Assembly: GCF_003063505.1 (NCBI RefSeq)
Contig: NZ_NERW01000002.1
Coordinates: forward strand, 558,001 to 622,000
DNA length: 64,000 nt
From: Limnohabitans sp. T6-20
GTDB taxonomy: Bacteria; Pseudomonadota; Gammaproteobacteria; Burkholderiales; Burkholderiaceae_C
Reading direction: 5' to 3'
Every line of letters starts with the position of its first letter. Position 1 is the stretch's first letter. Below the pieces are notes generated by a model, which was not told where the DNA came from, did no database searches, and saw nothing but the letters and a program-made list of their open reading frames with translations. Made by a program: the position numbers and the translations under genes. Positions 35,001 through 42,743 of this stretch are shown here, piece after piece.

Positions 35001-36506
35001 CTGGGCGGTGGTGAGGGCTTTGACCTGGGTGGTGGTCAGGGCTTGCAGGTCATCGCTGGCCATGCCATTGAGCTGGTCAGCGGTCAGCGCGGCCACTTGT
35101 GCGGTGGTGAGGGCTTTGACCTGGTCGGTTGTCAGGCTGTTGAGCTGATCTGTGCTGAGCTTGGCGACCAGCGCGGTGGACAATTTGCTCAGTTGCACGG
35201 TGGTCAGTGCAGCGAGGTCTGTCGACTCCATCGCCGCCAGTTGGTCGCTGCTCAAAGCGTTGAGGGCATCGGTGGAGATCGCCTTGATTTGCGCGGTGGT
35301 CAAAGCTGCGATCGCTTCGGTGGCGAGCTTGCCGGTTTGTGCGGCACTCAATGCGCCCACTTGTTGGGTTTGCAGAAGTTGAATTTGATCGCTGCTGAGG
35401 TTGCTGATTTGTGCACTGGTGAGGGCCTTGACCTGTGTGGTGCTCAGGGCTTGCAGGTCTTGGCTGGCCAGCTTGTTGATTTGTTCGCTTGTCAAGGCTG
35501 CCACCTGCGATGTGGTCAACGCCTGTGTCTGGGCTGTGGTCAATTTGTTAAGTTGATCGGTGCTCAAACTGTTGATTTGATCGGTTGTCAAGGCCTTGAT
35601 CTGAGCGGTGCTGAGTGCCTGCAGATCGTTGCTGGCCATGCTGTTCAATTGATCGCTGGACAAGGCTGCCACTTGGCTGGTCGACAGTGTCCGGATTTGT
35701 TCTGTGCTGAGGGCCACGATCTGATCTGTCGTGAATTTGCCCAGTTGCTGTTCCGAGATCTTGCTGATTTGCCCGGTGGACAAGGCCGCCATGTTTTCTG
35801 TCTCAAACACAGCCAGTTGATCGCTTGTCAGCGCATTCAGCGCGACCGATGACAAAGCCTTGGCTTGCGCGGTGGACAAGGCCACGACCGCGTCGGTCGA
35901 TAAGCCCGCAATTTGCAGATTGCTCAGCGCGGCGACATCCGCAGTTTCCAGTGTCGAAATCTGCAGCGAATTGAGGCTGTTGAGTTGCTCTGTGGTGAGG
36001 ACTCGGATTTGCAAAGTGGTCAGTGCCTTGAGACTGCCTGTGGACAGGCTGGCAAATTGTTCGGTGTTGAGACCCACCAACTGGCTTGTGGTCAAAGCTT
36101 GCACCTGCTGTGTGCTCAAGCCGGCGATGACATCGGTTTTAAAGCTGTTGAGTTGCAAGGTACTCAGGCTGGCGATGTCTTTGGTGTCAAAAAACTCCAA
36201 GTGCGAGGTGGTAAATGTGCTCAATTGCAAAGTGCTCAGACCTTGCACTTGCGGGGCAGTCAAAAGAGAGCTTTTGTTGCCATAAACAAGCAGACCATCC
36301 GAGAAGTTGCTGCTGTCAAATGCGCTGATTTGTCCACTCGTCAACACCAGCATGTCTCGCGATTCAAAGGCCCCGATTTGCGCGCTGCTCATCGCGGCAA
36401 TTTGTGCGGTCGACAGCAGTTTGACGTCTGCTGTAGACAGATCGCGGATCTGATTGGTGGTCAAATTTTGGATCTGTGTGGGTGAAATTGAGCTGATCAA
36501 CGACAT
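32076..36506 (-). CDS. Giant octapeptide-repeat protein 2 (1476 residues)
   Basis: About 180 octads of consensus x-A-L-[ST]-[ST]-x-Q-[VIL] run almost end to end. The N-terminal 220 residues align with repeat protein 1. The main higher-order unit is 17 octads (136 residues), marked by N-x-M-A-S-D-D-L and by acidic octads such as AAMETADI and AALETDDV at fixed places. The protein is acidic, rich in Ala, Leu, Thr, Ser and Gln, lacks Cys and Trp as far as I can see, and ends SGQLGALNF. No signal peptide. The start at 36506 follows AAGGAACC; codons further upstream (to 37421) are antisense to the glycosyltransferase. A sigma-28-like promoter lies 98 bp upstream. Fold could be an alpha-solenoid of short capped helices or a beta-solenoid; not decidable by eye. 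Confidence 0.85.
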   Translation of the reverse strand: MSLISSISPTQIQNLTTNQIRDLSTADVKLLSTAQIAAMSSAQIGAFESRDMLVLTSGQISAFDSSNFSDGLLVYGNKSSLLTAPQVQGLSTLQLSTFTTSHLEFFDTKDIASLSTLQLNSFKTDVIAGLSTQQVQALTTSQLVGLNTEQFASLSTGSLKALTTLQIRVLTTEQLNSLNSLQISTLETADVAALSNLQIAGLSTDAVVALSTAQAKALSSVALNALTSDQLAVFETENMAALSTGQISKISEQQLGKFTTDQIVALSTEQIRTLSTSQVAALSSDQLNSMASNDLQALSTAQIKALTTDQINSLSTDQLNKLTTAQTQALTTSQVAALTSEQINKLASQDLQALSTTQVKALTSAQISNLSSDQIQLLQTQQVGALSAAQTGKLATEAIAALTTAQIKAISTDALNALSSDQLAAMESTDLAALTTVQLSKLSTALVAKLSTDQLNSLTTDQVKALTTAQVAALTADQLNGMASDDLQALTTTQVKALTTAQISTLSSAQVAAMETADIATLSAAQAEKLSTDAVAALTTAQVKALTTAALNALTTDQLAALETDDVAALTTLQVSKLSTTQISKLSSEQVVALSTAQVQALTTAQVASMTSEQLNAMASDDLKALTTGQIKALTTSQIGNLSSIQLSLMETADIATLSAAQAAKLSTDAIAALTTDQAKALNSAALNALNSDQLGALTTNVVASLTTSQLSKMTTSQVAQLSSDQVVALSTGQVQSLTTAQVAALTSEQLNGMASDDLQALSTTQVKALTSAQVNKLTSDQLNTLTTQQVQALSSGQINALTSAQLNGMASDDLQALSTSQVSQLSTTQLAALSTDQIVNLTTDQVKALTTAQVAALTADQLNGMASDDLQALTTTQVKALTTAQISTLSSAQVAAMETADIATLSAAQAEKLSTDAVAALTTAQVKALTTAALNALTTDQLAALETDDVAALTTLQVSKLSTTQISKLSSEQVVALSTAQVQALTTAQVASMTSEQLNAMASDDLKALTTGQIKALTTSQIGNLSSDQVQLMQTAQIAALSAGQVEKMTPSAIASLTTDQIKVLTSGALNALTSAQLEALETADVAALTTAQLSKWVTSQIAKLSTDQVVALTTAQIQSLTTAQVTALTSDQINGMASDDLQAMTTNQIKALSTDQMSALSTVQVPLLQTTQIAALSSLQVAKLSSDAIASLTTDQIKQLSTAALNALSTGQLAALESDAIAALTTTQLSKLDSQQVVKLSTSQIEALTTAQTQALTTAQIAALTSDQVNNMASDDLKALTSTQVRALTTAQISTLTAAQVALMETADIAALTSTQAEKLTTQAVAALTTDQIKALSSAALNALSSDQIKAIEAEDVTAMTTEQVKNLSTTQVTRLTTEQMEALTTGQIQALTTAQVSALTSLQINKMASDDLQALLTSQIRALTSDQINDISTDQISNLTTSQVAALSTAQTSALTSGQIDSMTSGQLGALNF
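33424..33977. repeat. 554-bp block duplicated at 34576-35129
   Basis: The block appears base-for-base identical to 34576-35129, an offset of 1152 bp (48 octads, twice 576). Its flanks diverge at once, marking a recent copy event inside repeat protein 2. Confidence 0.8.
34576..35129. repeat. Second copy of the 554-bp block
   Basis: Copy of 33424-33977; encodes the same 184 residues from the DLSSIQ/NLSSDQ junction through the KALTTDQV octad region. Between the copies lies about 600 bp of diverged octads. Confidence 0.8.
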
Positions 36507-36603
36507 GACGGTTCCTTTTTGTACTGGCTCGATCCCGAGCAAATACCGCGGTGAGTGTTTTTGACCAATGCTGTTCTTTGCAGAAAAACTTGGTGACCTC
36601 TGT

Positions 36604-36630
36604 GAATCGGTCCAGGACTCCATTACTTGA
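36604..36630 (-). promoter_or_regulatory. Sigma-28-like promoter upstream of giant repeat protein 2
   Basis: Minus strand: TCAAGTAA, 11-bp spacer, ACCGATTC, against TCAAGTTC-N11-GCCGATTC before flgM in this same window (13 of 16 positions). It lies 98 bp before ATG 36506. The 36507-36845 gap contains this and the sigma-54 candidate for the divergent glycosyltransferase; no gene is seen in it. Confidence 0.7.
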
Positions 36631-36743
36631 GGTGTTTTTCTCGTTTTTGTCTTTTGGTTTGTGGGACCGGCAAAATTTGACCGCAGGGGTCTGTTGCTTG
36701 CCGCTTTCAAGAACTTTGGACCAACTTTCGGCTGATTTTGTTT

Positions 36744-36758
36744 GGGTACGCTTTTTGC
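36744..36758 (+). promoter_or_regulatory. Candidate sigma-54 promoter of the glycosyltransferase gene
   Basis: GGGTACGCTTTTTGC keeps the GG/GC spacing and the ACG and TTTTGC parts of the consensus; first T and the C at position four are changed. 88 bp before ATG 36846. Confidence 0.45.
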
Positions 36759-36845
36759 ATGGGGTGACCTGTTTGTCATGCGTCCGGTTTTGCGGACAGC
36801 AATGGCCCCTGAAGGGGGTGACACAATTTTCAAAGGTATGGATTC

Positions 36846-39551
36846 ATGAACGCACGAATTGACATGGCCAGTCTGGCCTCTTCTCAGGGCAGTCCCGCAT
36901 CGGTTTCGGACGATCTGATTGCGGCCATGAGTCAGGGCCTCATGACCCAGTTGGACCTGATGAGCCACATCCAACATCTGGAAAGCTTGGGCGAGTTGCG
37001 GGCGGCTGCGAACCTTTATGCACTTTGGATCAACCATGCCAAGGCCACAGACAAGCACTTTGCCTTGTTCAACTACGGGGGCATGTTGCAAAACCTGCAG
37101 CGCCCCGAGGAGGCGCTCGCCGCGTATGCCGCGTGCATTGCTCTGAAGGAGGACTTTCCTCAGGCCTACATCAACCGAGGGTTGTTGTTCGAAAAGCTGG
37201 GGCAAGACGCTCAAGCATTGCAAACCTGGTTGAGTCTGGTCAGTCGACGCTACATGGCCAAGCCTCCGACGGATGAATTTTTGACCATGGCGCTCAATCA
37301 CATGGGGCGCTTGCAGGAAAAGCTCAAGAACTATGCCCAGGCGGAGCAGGCATTGGAAGAAAGCTTGAGCATCAATCCGGCGCAGCCCGGTGTGATTCAG
37401 CATTGGATGCATATCAGGCAAAAAGCTTGCCAGTGGCCGATTTACAAGAGTTTGCCGGGCATCAGTCTGGCTGAGATGAAGCGCTACACCTCACCGCTGG
37501 CGATGCTGGCCTTGACCGAAGATCCGGCTGAGCAGCTGCTCAATTCCCAGTCGTTTGTGGCGAGAACCTATTCTTTCCGTGAGGAGCGCTTGTCAGACGG
37601 TCAGATTTACCAACACCAGCGTTTGCGGGTGGGGTACGTGTCGGGTGATTTCCGAGAGCACGCGGTGGGCTTTTTATTGCCATCCATGCTGGATGGCCAT
37701 GGTGATGCCTTCGAGTTGTTCGCTTATGACTACACCCCTGAAGAGCGCACGCCATTGCGCGAACATCTGAAAGGGCAATTTGACCATTTCAGATCTATCA
37801 AGGATTTGTCAGACCGACAGGCGGCCGAGCTCGTGTTGGCCGATGAAATTGACATCCTGATCGATTTGCACGGGTTGAGTTCAGGGGCCAGGCCAGGTAT
37901 TTTTGCCTTGCATCCAGCCCTCAAACAAGGCACCTATCTTGGTTTCATGGGCCCCACGGGCATGCCGTGGTTTGATTTTGTGATCGCAGACCGACAAGTT
38001 CTGCCCGACGAGTTGGCGGTTTATTTCACAGAAAAGCCGTTGCATGTGGAGGGCAGTTATTTGCCCATGGTTTCTTATGCAGACCATGCGCCCGTTGTCA
38101 CGCGGGAACAACTGGGTCTGCCCGAAGGGGCTTTCGTGATGGGGGCCTTTGGCAACACCTACAAAATCACGCCAGACATGTTTGCTACCTGGATGCGACT
38201 GCTGCAGCGGATTCCCGATGCATTGCTCTGGTTGGTGGATGACAACAAGTCCAGTACCCAAAACCTGAAAGCGCAAGCCTTGGCCCATGGTGTGCCCACT
38301 GATCGGCTGGTTTTTTCCTCCCGCACAGCGCACCCTGAGTTTTGCGCCCGCCTCAAATTGGCCGATGTTTACCTGGACACCTACCCCTATAACTGCGGAT
38401 CGACCAGCAACGATGTGATCCATGCTGGCGTGCCCTTGGTCACCTTGTATGGCAAAACGCTGGTGTCTCGGATGGGGCTGAGCTTGTTGACGGCCTTGAA
38501 CTCTGCCAGCAATGCCACCCGAAGCTACGCCGAATACGAAGACAAAGTACTTGAGCTGTCGATCAAAAAGAAGGCAGGCAAATTGCCTGTGGCCTTGCCG
38601 CGTGGTGAGCCTTTGAAAATTGGTCAGGCCTTGGCGAATTTGAATCAAGCCCGCAGCTGTGCCGATACCGTGCATTTGCCCTCTGTTACCAAGCGCCCAA
38701 GTGTGCAGTTGTTCCAGATTTGTTATACCGAAGAGACGCTCCAGAGCGTGCCCACAGGTTTTGGTGTGCTCGACAATTTGTCCAATGAGCGCCCTGACTG
38801 GCGTGAATTTTGGCCCATGCGCAATTACCTGATGAGCCATGCGCTGGAGGACGATGTATTTTATGGATTCTTTTCCCCCCGTTTTTCGTACAAGACAGCG
38901 CTTGATTTTGAAAAAATAAGCGAATTTGCCCTTCAGCATGGTTCAGACAACGACGTTTTGATCTTCAGTCCATTTTGGGATCTGAACAGTTTGTTTCTCA
39001 ATTCATTTGAGCAAGGTGATTTTTTCCATCCAGGTCTGATGTCTTGTTCTCAGCAGTTTTTGCAAGCAACGGGACATGATTTGCGTTTGCCAGAATTGGT
39101 GATGCACGGCGAAAACACGGCATTTTGCAATTACTTCATTGCCAAAAAGAAATTTTGGCTGCATTGGTTGGAGTTGGGTGAAAAGCTCTTTCAAGCGGCG
39201 GAAACCACAGGTACCCCGTTGGCGATTGCGCTCAACCAAAACACAATTTACAGCCATGATGTACTGCCTCAAAAGATATTTGTTCAAGAGCGCTTGGTCA
39301 ATATGTTGCTGGCAGGACCACAATTCAAATCGAAATCGTGGAGCATGTTCGGTTTGCCTTGTTCAGTCACGCCTTTGAGCCAGTACCAATCGCAGGCTGC
39401 AGAAGCCAATGCACTCAAAATGGCCTACGCCAAGACAGGTGATGCTTTGTACATCAATGAGTTCCACCAGTTGCGAGACAAGGTCTGGAAAGACAGTGGC
39501 ATTGGCGAGTTGGCCAATGCCCGAGATCGAGTTTTGCGCGGTGAGGCCTGA
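36846..39551 (+). CDS. TPR/SPINDLY-type O-linked GlcNAc-transferase-like protein with extra C-terminal domain
   Basis: The product has 901 residues. TPR repeats occupy about 60-200. The GT41 (OGT/SPINDLY) catalytic part spans about 255-600, with R-V-G-Y-V-S-G-D-F-R-E-H near 259, Q-G-T-Y-L-G-F-M-G-P-T-G, F-G-N-T-Y-K-I-T-P, and A-D-V-Y-L-D-T-Y-P-Y-N near 505 followed by GSTSNDVIHAGVPLVT. These would transfer a sugar from UDP-GlcNAc or a related donor to Ser/Thr. The last 280 residues form a separate domain I do not recognise (Q-I-C-Y-T-E-E-T-L at its start). Such enzymes near flagellin genes glycosylate flagellin. Here it is divergent from the S/T-rich repeat proteins, which are equally good targets. 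Followed by a methyltransferase gene. Confidence 0.88.
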   Translation: MNARIDMASLASSQGSPASVSDDLIAAMSQGLMTQLDLMSHIQHLESLGELRAAANLYALWINHAKATDKHFALFNYGGMLQNLQRPEEALAAYAACIALKEDFPQAYINRGLLFEKLGQDAQALQTWLSLVSRRYMAKPPTDEFLTMALNHMGRLQEKLKNYAQAEQALEESLSINPAQPGVIQHWMHIRQKACQWPIYKSLPGISLAEMKRYTSPLAMLALTEDPAEQLLNSQSFVARTYSFREERLSDGQIYQHQRLRVGYVSGDFREHAVGFLLPSMLDGHGDAFELFAYDYTPEERTPLREHLKGQFDHFRSIKDLSDRQAAELVLADEIDILIDLHGLSSGARPGIFALHPALKQGTYLGFMGPTGMPWFDFVIADRQVLPDELAVYFTEKPLHVEGSYLPMVSYADHAPVVTREQLGLPEGAFVMGAFGNTYKITPDMFATWMRLLQRIPDALLWLVDDNKSSTQNLKAQALAHGVPTDRLVFSSRTAHPEFCARLKLADVYLDTYPYNCGSTSNDVIHAGVPLVTLYGKTLVSRMGLSLLTALNSASNATRSYAEYEDKVLELSIKKKAGKLPVALPRGEPLKIGQALANLNQARSCADTVHLPSVTKRPSVQLFQICYTEETLQSVPTGFGVLDNLSNERPDWREFWPMRNYLMSHALEDDVFYGFFSPRFSYKTALDFEKISEFALQHGSDNDVLIFSPFWDLNSLFLNSFEQGDFFHPGLMSCSQQFLQATGHDLRLPELVMHGENTAFCNYFIAKKKFWLHWLELGEKLFQAAETTGTPLAIALNQNTIYSHDVLPQKIFVQERLVNMLLAGPQFKSKSWSMFGLPCSVTPLSQYQSQAAEANALKMAYAKTGDALYINEFHQLRDKVWKDSGIGELANARDRVLRGEA

Positions 39552-39597
39552 ATTTTAAAAACAATAATTAATTTCAATATATATTAAAGGTGATTTA

Positions 39598-40335
39598 ATG
39601 ATAAATTTAAGTTTTGAGGAAATCCATAAAGCAAAAACAGGCAAGGTGAGTGATAAATGGGAATCTTACCTTCGTCACTACGACAGCTTGTTTGCCATGT
39701 ATCGTGATCAAGAGGTTTCGCTTCTCGAAATCGGTATACAAAATGGCGGTTCTTTGGATACTTATTTGGAGTACTTTAAGAATGCTAAAATTTTAATTGG
39801 CTGCGACATCAACACCAATTGCAATAAACTTAATTATCAAAATAATAAAATTAAGATTGTGGTTGGTGATGCCAATTTGGACTCCACTTACAAGGAAATT
39901 CGGCAGCTTGAAAGTGTTTTCAATATCGTGATTGACGATGGATCGCATGTTTCAATGGACATCATCAATTCATTCATCCGTTATTTCCCATTGGTTTCCC
40001 CCGGTGGTGTTTACGTGATTGAAGACACCCACACTTTGTACAGTCGCAATTTTGGTGGTGGACTTTTGAATGAATTTTCTGCCTATAATTTTTTCAAAAA
40101 ACTCATAGATATTGTGAATTTTCAATGGTGGCGCGATCATTTCAAGATGGAAGATTATTTGACGACGTTCTTCTTGCAAGGCATTCCGGATTTCATCCAT
40201 CAAGGTTGGATTGAATCGATTGAATTCAAAAATTCCGTGATCACGGTCAAGAAATCCAATCAAGCAGGGCACGACAAATTGGGGCCAAGGATTATCCGAG
40301 GCACAGAGGCGCTGGTGGTGGATTTGCCAAGGTGA
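39598..40335 (+). CDS. Class I SAM-dependent methyltransferase, MycE/TylE-like
   Basis: The product has 245 residues. K-W-x-S-Y near the start, LLEIGIQNGGSLDTY (SAM-binding motif I), LIGCDI, and F-N-I-V-I-D-D-G-S-H followed by G-G-V-Y-V-I-E-D-T-H match metal-dependent sugar/macrolide O-methyltransferases. It probably methylates a sugar or a sugar-modified protein. Base use is markedly AT-rich compared with its neighbours (many AAT, ATT, AAA codons), a sign of recent transfer. AAAGG lies seven bases before the ATG. Its place 46 bp after the glycosyltransferase gene suggests it methylates the attached glycan. Confidence 0.85.
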   Translation: MINLSFEEIHKAKTGKVSDKWESYLRHYDSLFAMYRDQEVSLLEIGIQNGGSLDTYLEYFKNAKILIGCDINTNCNKLNYQNNKIKIVVGDANLDSTYKEIRQLESVFNIVIDDGSHVSMDIINSFIRYFPLVSPGGVYVIEDTHTLYSRNFGGGLLNEFSAYNFFKKLIDIVNFQWWRDHFKMEDYLTTFFLQGIPDFIHQGWIESIEFKNSVITVKKSNQAGHDKLGPRIIRGTEALVVDLPR

Positions 40336-40401
40336 ATTCGTCCATGGCCGGATGGATGGGCACGGCGCGTGCCAAAAATGGTCGGTTTTTTGACAAGCGC
40401 C

Positions 40402-40416
40402 TGGCCTGCAAATTGC
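40402..40416 (+). promoter_or_regulatory. Sigma-54 promoter candidate for fliB
   Basis: TGGCCTGCAAATTGC has correct GG/GC spacing; one substitution in the -24 block. It is 33 bp before ATG 40449. Confidence 0.6.
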
Positions 40417-40448
40417 TATTTACGCCCCATTGATTCCAAAGGTAAACC

Positions 40449-41687
40449 ATGAGCATCATCCATCTGACCAAGACCGTCCAATCGGTTCAACCCCGCTATG
40501 TCGGTCGATTTTCATGCACGGGTTCGGCTTGTGAGGACAGCTGCTGTTCAGGCTGGACGGTGCACATCGATAAAAAAACCTTCAATGCCTACCGGCAAGC
40601 CAAGCAGCCTTTGCTCACGGAGCGAATGGCGACTCAGGTCAAGAGGATCAGGAGCCTGGCCAGCGATACGAAATACGCCCGCATTGAGATGCAGCCTGAA
40701 ACCCTGGATTGCCCTTTTTTGGAAGAAAAGTTGTGCAGTGTCCAGCGGGAGTTGGGTGAGGACAAGTTGTCTGATACCTGTGCCACTTACCCGCGCAAGA
40801 GCCGTGTGATGGGTGGGCAGCATCAACAAGCTTTGACGTTGTCCTGTCCCGAGGCGGCCAGGTTGGCACTTTTGGCGCCGGATGCTTTGGATTTCGTTGA
40901 GGTGTCTGGCAAAGTGCGTGTCGAATCTGTCATTCAAATTCGCAGTAAGCAAGGGTTGACGCCAGAAACGATGGAGTCGGTCAGTCTTTTTTGCTTGAAG
41001 CTGATGAAGGTTGGCAGTTTGTCGTTGTGGCAAAAATTGGCGGCCCTTGGGGTGTTCGCCGAACAATTGACCTCGACCCTCAAGCAGGGCGGTCACGCGC
41101 GCATTCCCGCTTTGCTGAAGGATTTCGAAACGATGGTGGCATCTGGTGCCATCGATGGGGCTTTGTCGGCCATGTTGCCAGACTATGTCATTCAGGCCAC
41201 GACTTTTTCAGGATTGTGGCAACTTAAAAAGGGCCGAAAGAACTCGGCGGTTCAAGCATCAGTGCAGACCCAAGTTGCCAAAGGTTTGGGCGCCGACCCC
41301 GTGACCCATCTCGTGACGCAGCAGCAACTGATCGACAACTACCGTACAGGTGTCCAGCGACTGCCCGATGCCATGAAGGACGCGCCGTTTTTGCTGGAAA
41401 ACTTTCTCGTCAATGAAATGTTCAGTGAGGGGTTTCCATTTTCTGAGACAAGCCCTTACGATCATTTCTTAAAGCTGGTGACGCAGTTTGGGTTGCTCCG
41501 TTTCATGTTGGCGGTGCAATGCAATGATCCCGAGCGCTTGCCCGATCTGGCGCAATTGGTTCGAACTGTTCAGGTTTTCAGCCGCAAATACCAACACGAT
41601 GCAGATTTTGCAAAGCGTGTGAATGGTGCATTGAAAAATGCAGGCTGGGATTCGCTGGAAAAGATTTACCGGTTTTTGCGGACTTGA
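40449..41687 (+). CDS. fliB: Flagellin lysine-N-methylase FliB
   Basis: The product has 412 residues, close to Salmonella FliB (401). The N-terminal cysteine cluster F-S-C-T-G-S-A-C-E-D-S-C-C-S-G-W is the family hallmark and probably binds an iron-sulfur cluster. Further cysteines are in LDCPFLEEKLCSVQ and DTCATYPR, another signature. FliB methylates surface lysines of flagellin. It lies between the methyltransferase and two flagellin genes, whose products, and possibly the repeat proteins, are its candidate substrates. Converges with the 41751-42587 flagellin gene. ATG 40449 follows AAAGG. Confidence 0.93.
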   Translation: MSIIHLTKTVQSVQPRYVGRFSCTGSACEDSCCSGWTVHIDKKTFNAYRQAKQPLLTERMATQVKRIRSLASDTKYARIEMQPETLDCPFLEEKLCSVQRELGEDKLSDTCATYPRKSRVMGGQHQQALTLSCPEAARLALLAPDALDFVEVSGKVRVESVIQIRSKQGLTPETMESVSLFCLKLMKVGSLSLWQKLAALGVFAEQLTSTLKQGGHARIPALLKDFETMVASGAIDGALSAMLPDYVIQATTFSGLWQLKKGRKNSAVQASVQTQVAKGLGADPVTHLVTQQQLIDNYRTGVQRLPDAMKDAPFLLENFLVNEMFSEGFPFSETSPYDHFLKLVTQFGLLRFMLAVQCNDPERLPDLAQLVRTVQVFSRKYQHDADFAKRVNGALKNAGWDSLEKIYRFLRT

Positions 41688-41750
41688 TCACCAACTGAAG
41701 CCGATACATGTGCCTCAGCGAAACCACAGAGAAAGTCATGGTCGATGTGT

Positions 41751-42587
41751 TCAGCTGAGCAATGCCAGCACGTAATAAGGCTGCTGGTTGGCCTGTGACA
41801 GCATGGCTGTCCCAGCCTGGTTCATGATCATGCTGCGGGCCAACTCAGCTGTAGCCTGCGCATAGTCGGTGTCCATGATTCGACTGCGAGAAGCGCTGGT
41901 GTTCATTGACACATTGCTGGCATTGTCTGCTGCATAGGTCAGGCGGTTCATCATTGCACCCCACTGGCTGCGTTCACCGTCGATCTGCACCATGGCTTTG
42001 TCGATCAAGTCTATGGATGCTGTGGCTTTGCTGCGTGTGTCAATGGCTGCCGAATTGCCCAATGCTGCAGCAACATCGTTGCTGTTCAGTTCTGCCAATG
42101 GCAAGGCAATGGAGTCGCTGCTGCTGGCGCCCACATGAAATTTGACCACGCCATTGGTCCCAGCTTCACCTTTGAGCAGCTTCATGCCGTTCCAGCTGGT
42201 GTTGGTAACCGTATTGGCAGCTTGTTGTTGCAGTTGCAAAAATTCCGACTGCAAGGCATCGCGTTCGTCTTGCCCATTGGTGTCGTTGGAGGACTGGATG
42301 GCCAATTCGCGCATGCGAACCAGCATGCTGGTCATTTCACTGGTAGCCCCATCGGCTGTTTGCAGCATTGAAATGCCATCGTTGGCATTGCGCACGGCCA
42401 CGTCCAGACTGCGGATTTGTGCCGTCATTTTGTTGCCCATGGCCAATCCAGCCGCATCGTCAGCGACAGAGTTGATGCGTTGACCTGTGGCCAGCTGGGC
42501 CATTGACTTGTCCATGGTCCGTTGATTGACGACCAGCGCTTGCTGCGCAGCAAGGGACTTGACGTTGGTGTTGACAAAGGCGCTCAT
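41751..42587 (-). CDS. Flagellin (278 residues, divergent type)
   Basis: The N-terminus starts with N-T-N-V-K-S-L-A-A-Q-Q-A-L and MAQLATGQRINSVADDAAG; the C-terminus has S-R-I-M-D-T-D-Y-A-Q-A-T-A-E and the tail AMLSQANQQPYYVLALLS. Only about 45 residues lie between the D1 halves, so there is essentially no D2/D3 domain. Its N-terminus differs from the other two (MSAFVN instead of MTVINT). No good sigma-28 match was found in 42588-42695, so its control may differ. Minus strand, terminator of the next flagellin upstream. Confidence 0.95.
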   Translation of the reverse strand: MSAFVNTNVKSLAAQQALVVNQRTMDKSMAQLATGQRINSVADDAAGLAMGNKMTAQIRSLDVAVRNANDGISMLQTADGATSEMTSMLVRMRELAIQSSNDTNGQDERDALQSEFLQLQQQAANTVTNTSWNGMKLLKGEAGTNGVVKFHVGASSSDSIALPLAELNSNDVAAALGNSAAIDTRSKATASIDLIDKAMVQIDGERSQWGAMMNRLTYAADNASNVSMNTSASRSRIMDTDYAQATAELARSMIMNQAGTAMLSQANQQPYYVLALLS

Positions 42588-42695
42588 GGGCTGGCTCCTG
42601 TTAAAGGCGGGGGGGCCTTGTGGCGCTGTGAATGAATCTTTTTTTCATGGCGGCGTAGACACAAGACGGTCTTGCTCGATCTTCACCTTCACGAC

Positions 42696-42717
42696 AAAAA
42701 GCCCGAATGGGCTTTTT
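42696..42717 (-). terminator. Intrinsic terminator of the 282-residue flagellin gene
   Basis: AAAAAGCCC-GAAT-GGGCTTTTT: 9-bp A/T-plus-GC stem with a tetraloop and T-run, 27 bp after the stop codon at 42744. Confidence 0.88.
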
Positions 42718-42743
42718 GATCGTTGAGGTTTGCAACGCGTTAA

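Noticed and set aside
29921-36485. Long plus-strand open frames (up to 493 codons, Gly/Leu/Gln-rich) across the repeat region
   Set aside because: They are the antisense image of the octapeptide repeats, which leave all frames open by periodicity; no start sites or recognisable domains.
29789-36506. RTX or autotransporter-type adhesin
   Set aside because: No GGxGxD calcium repeats, no signal peptide, no barrel domain at the C-terminus and no type I secretion genes nearby.
36507-37421. In-frame N-terminal extension of the giant repeat protein
   Set aside because: It is antisense to the glycosyltransferase and lacks repeat character; ATG 36506 with AAGGAACC is convincing.
40366-40386. Hairpin GGCACG-GCG-CGTGCC as a terminator after the methyltransferase
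   Set aside because: Followed by A residues, not T, on the coding strand; no reliable terminator reading.
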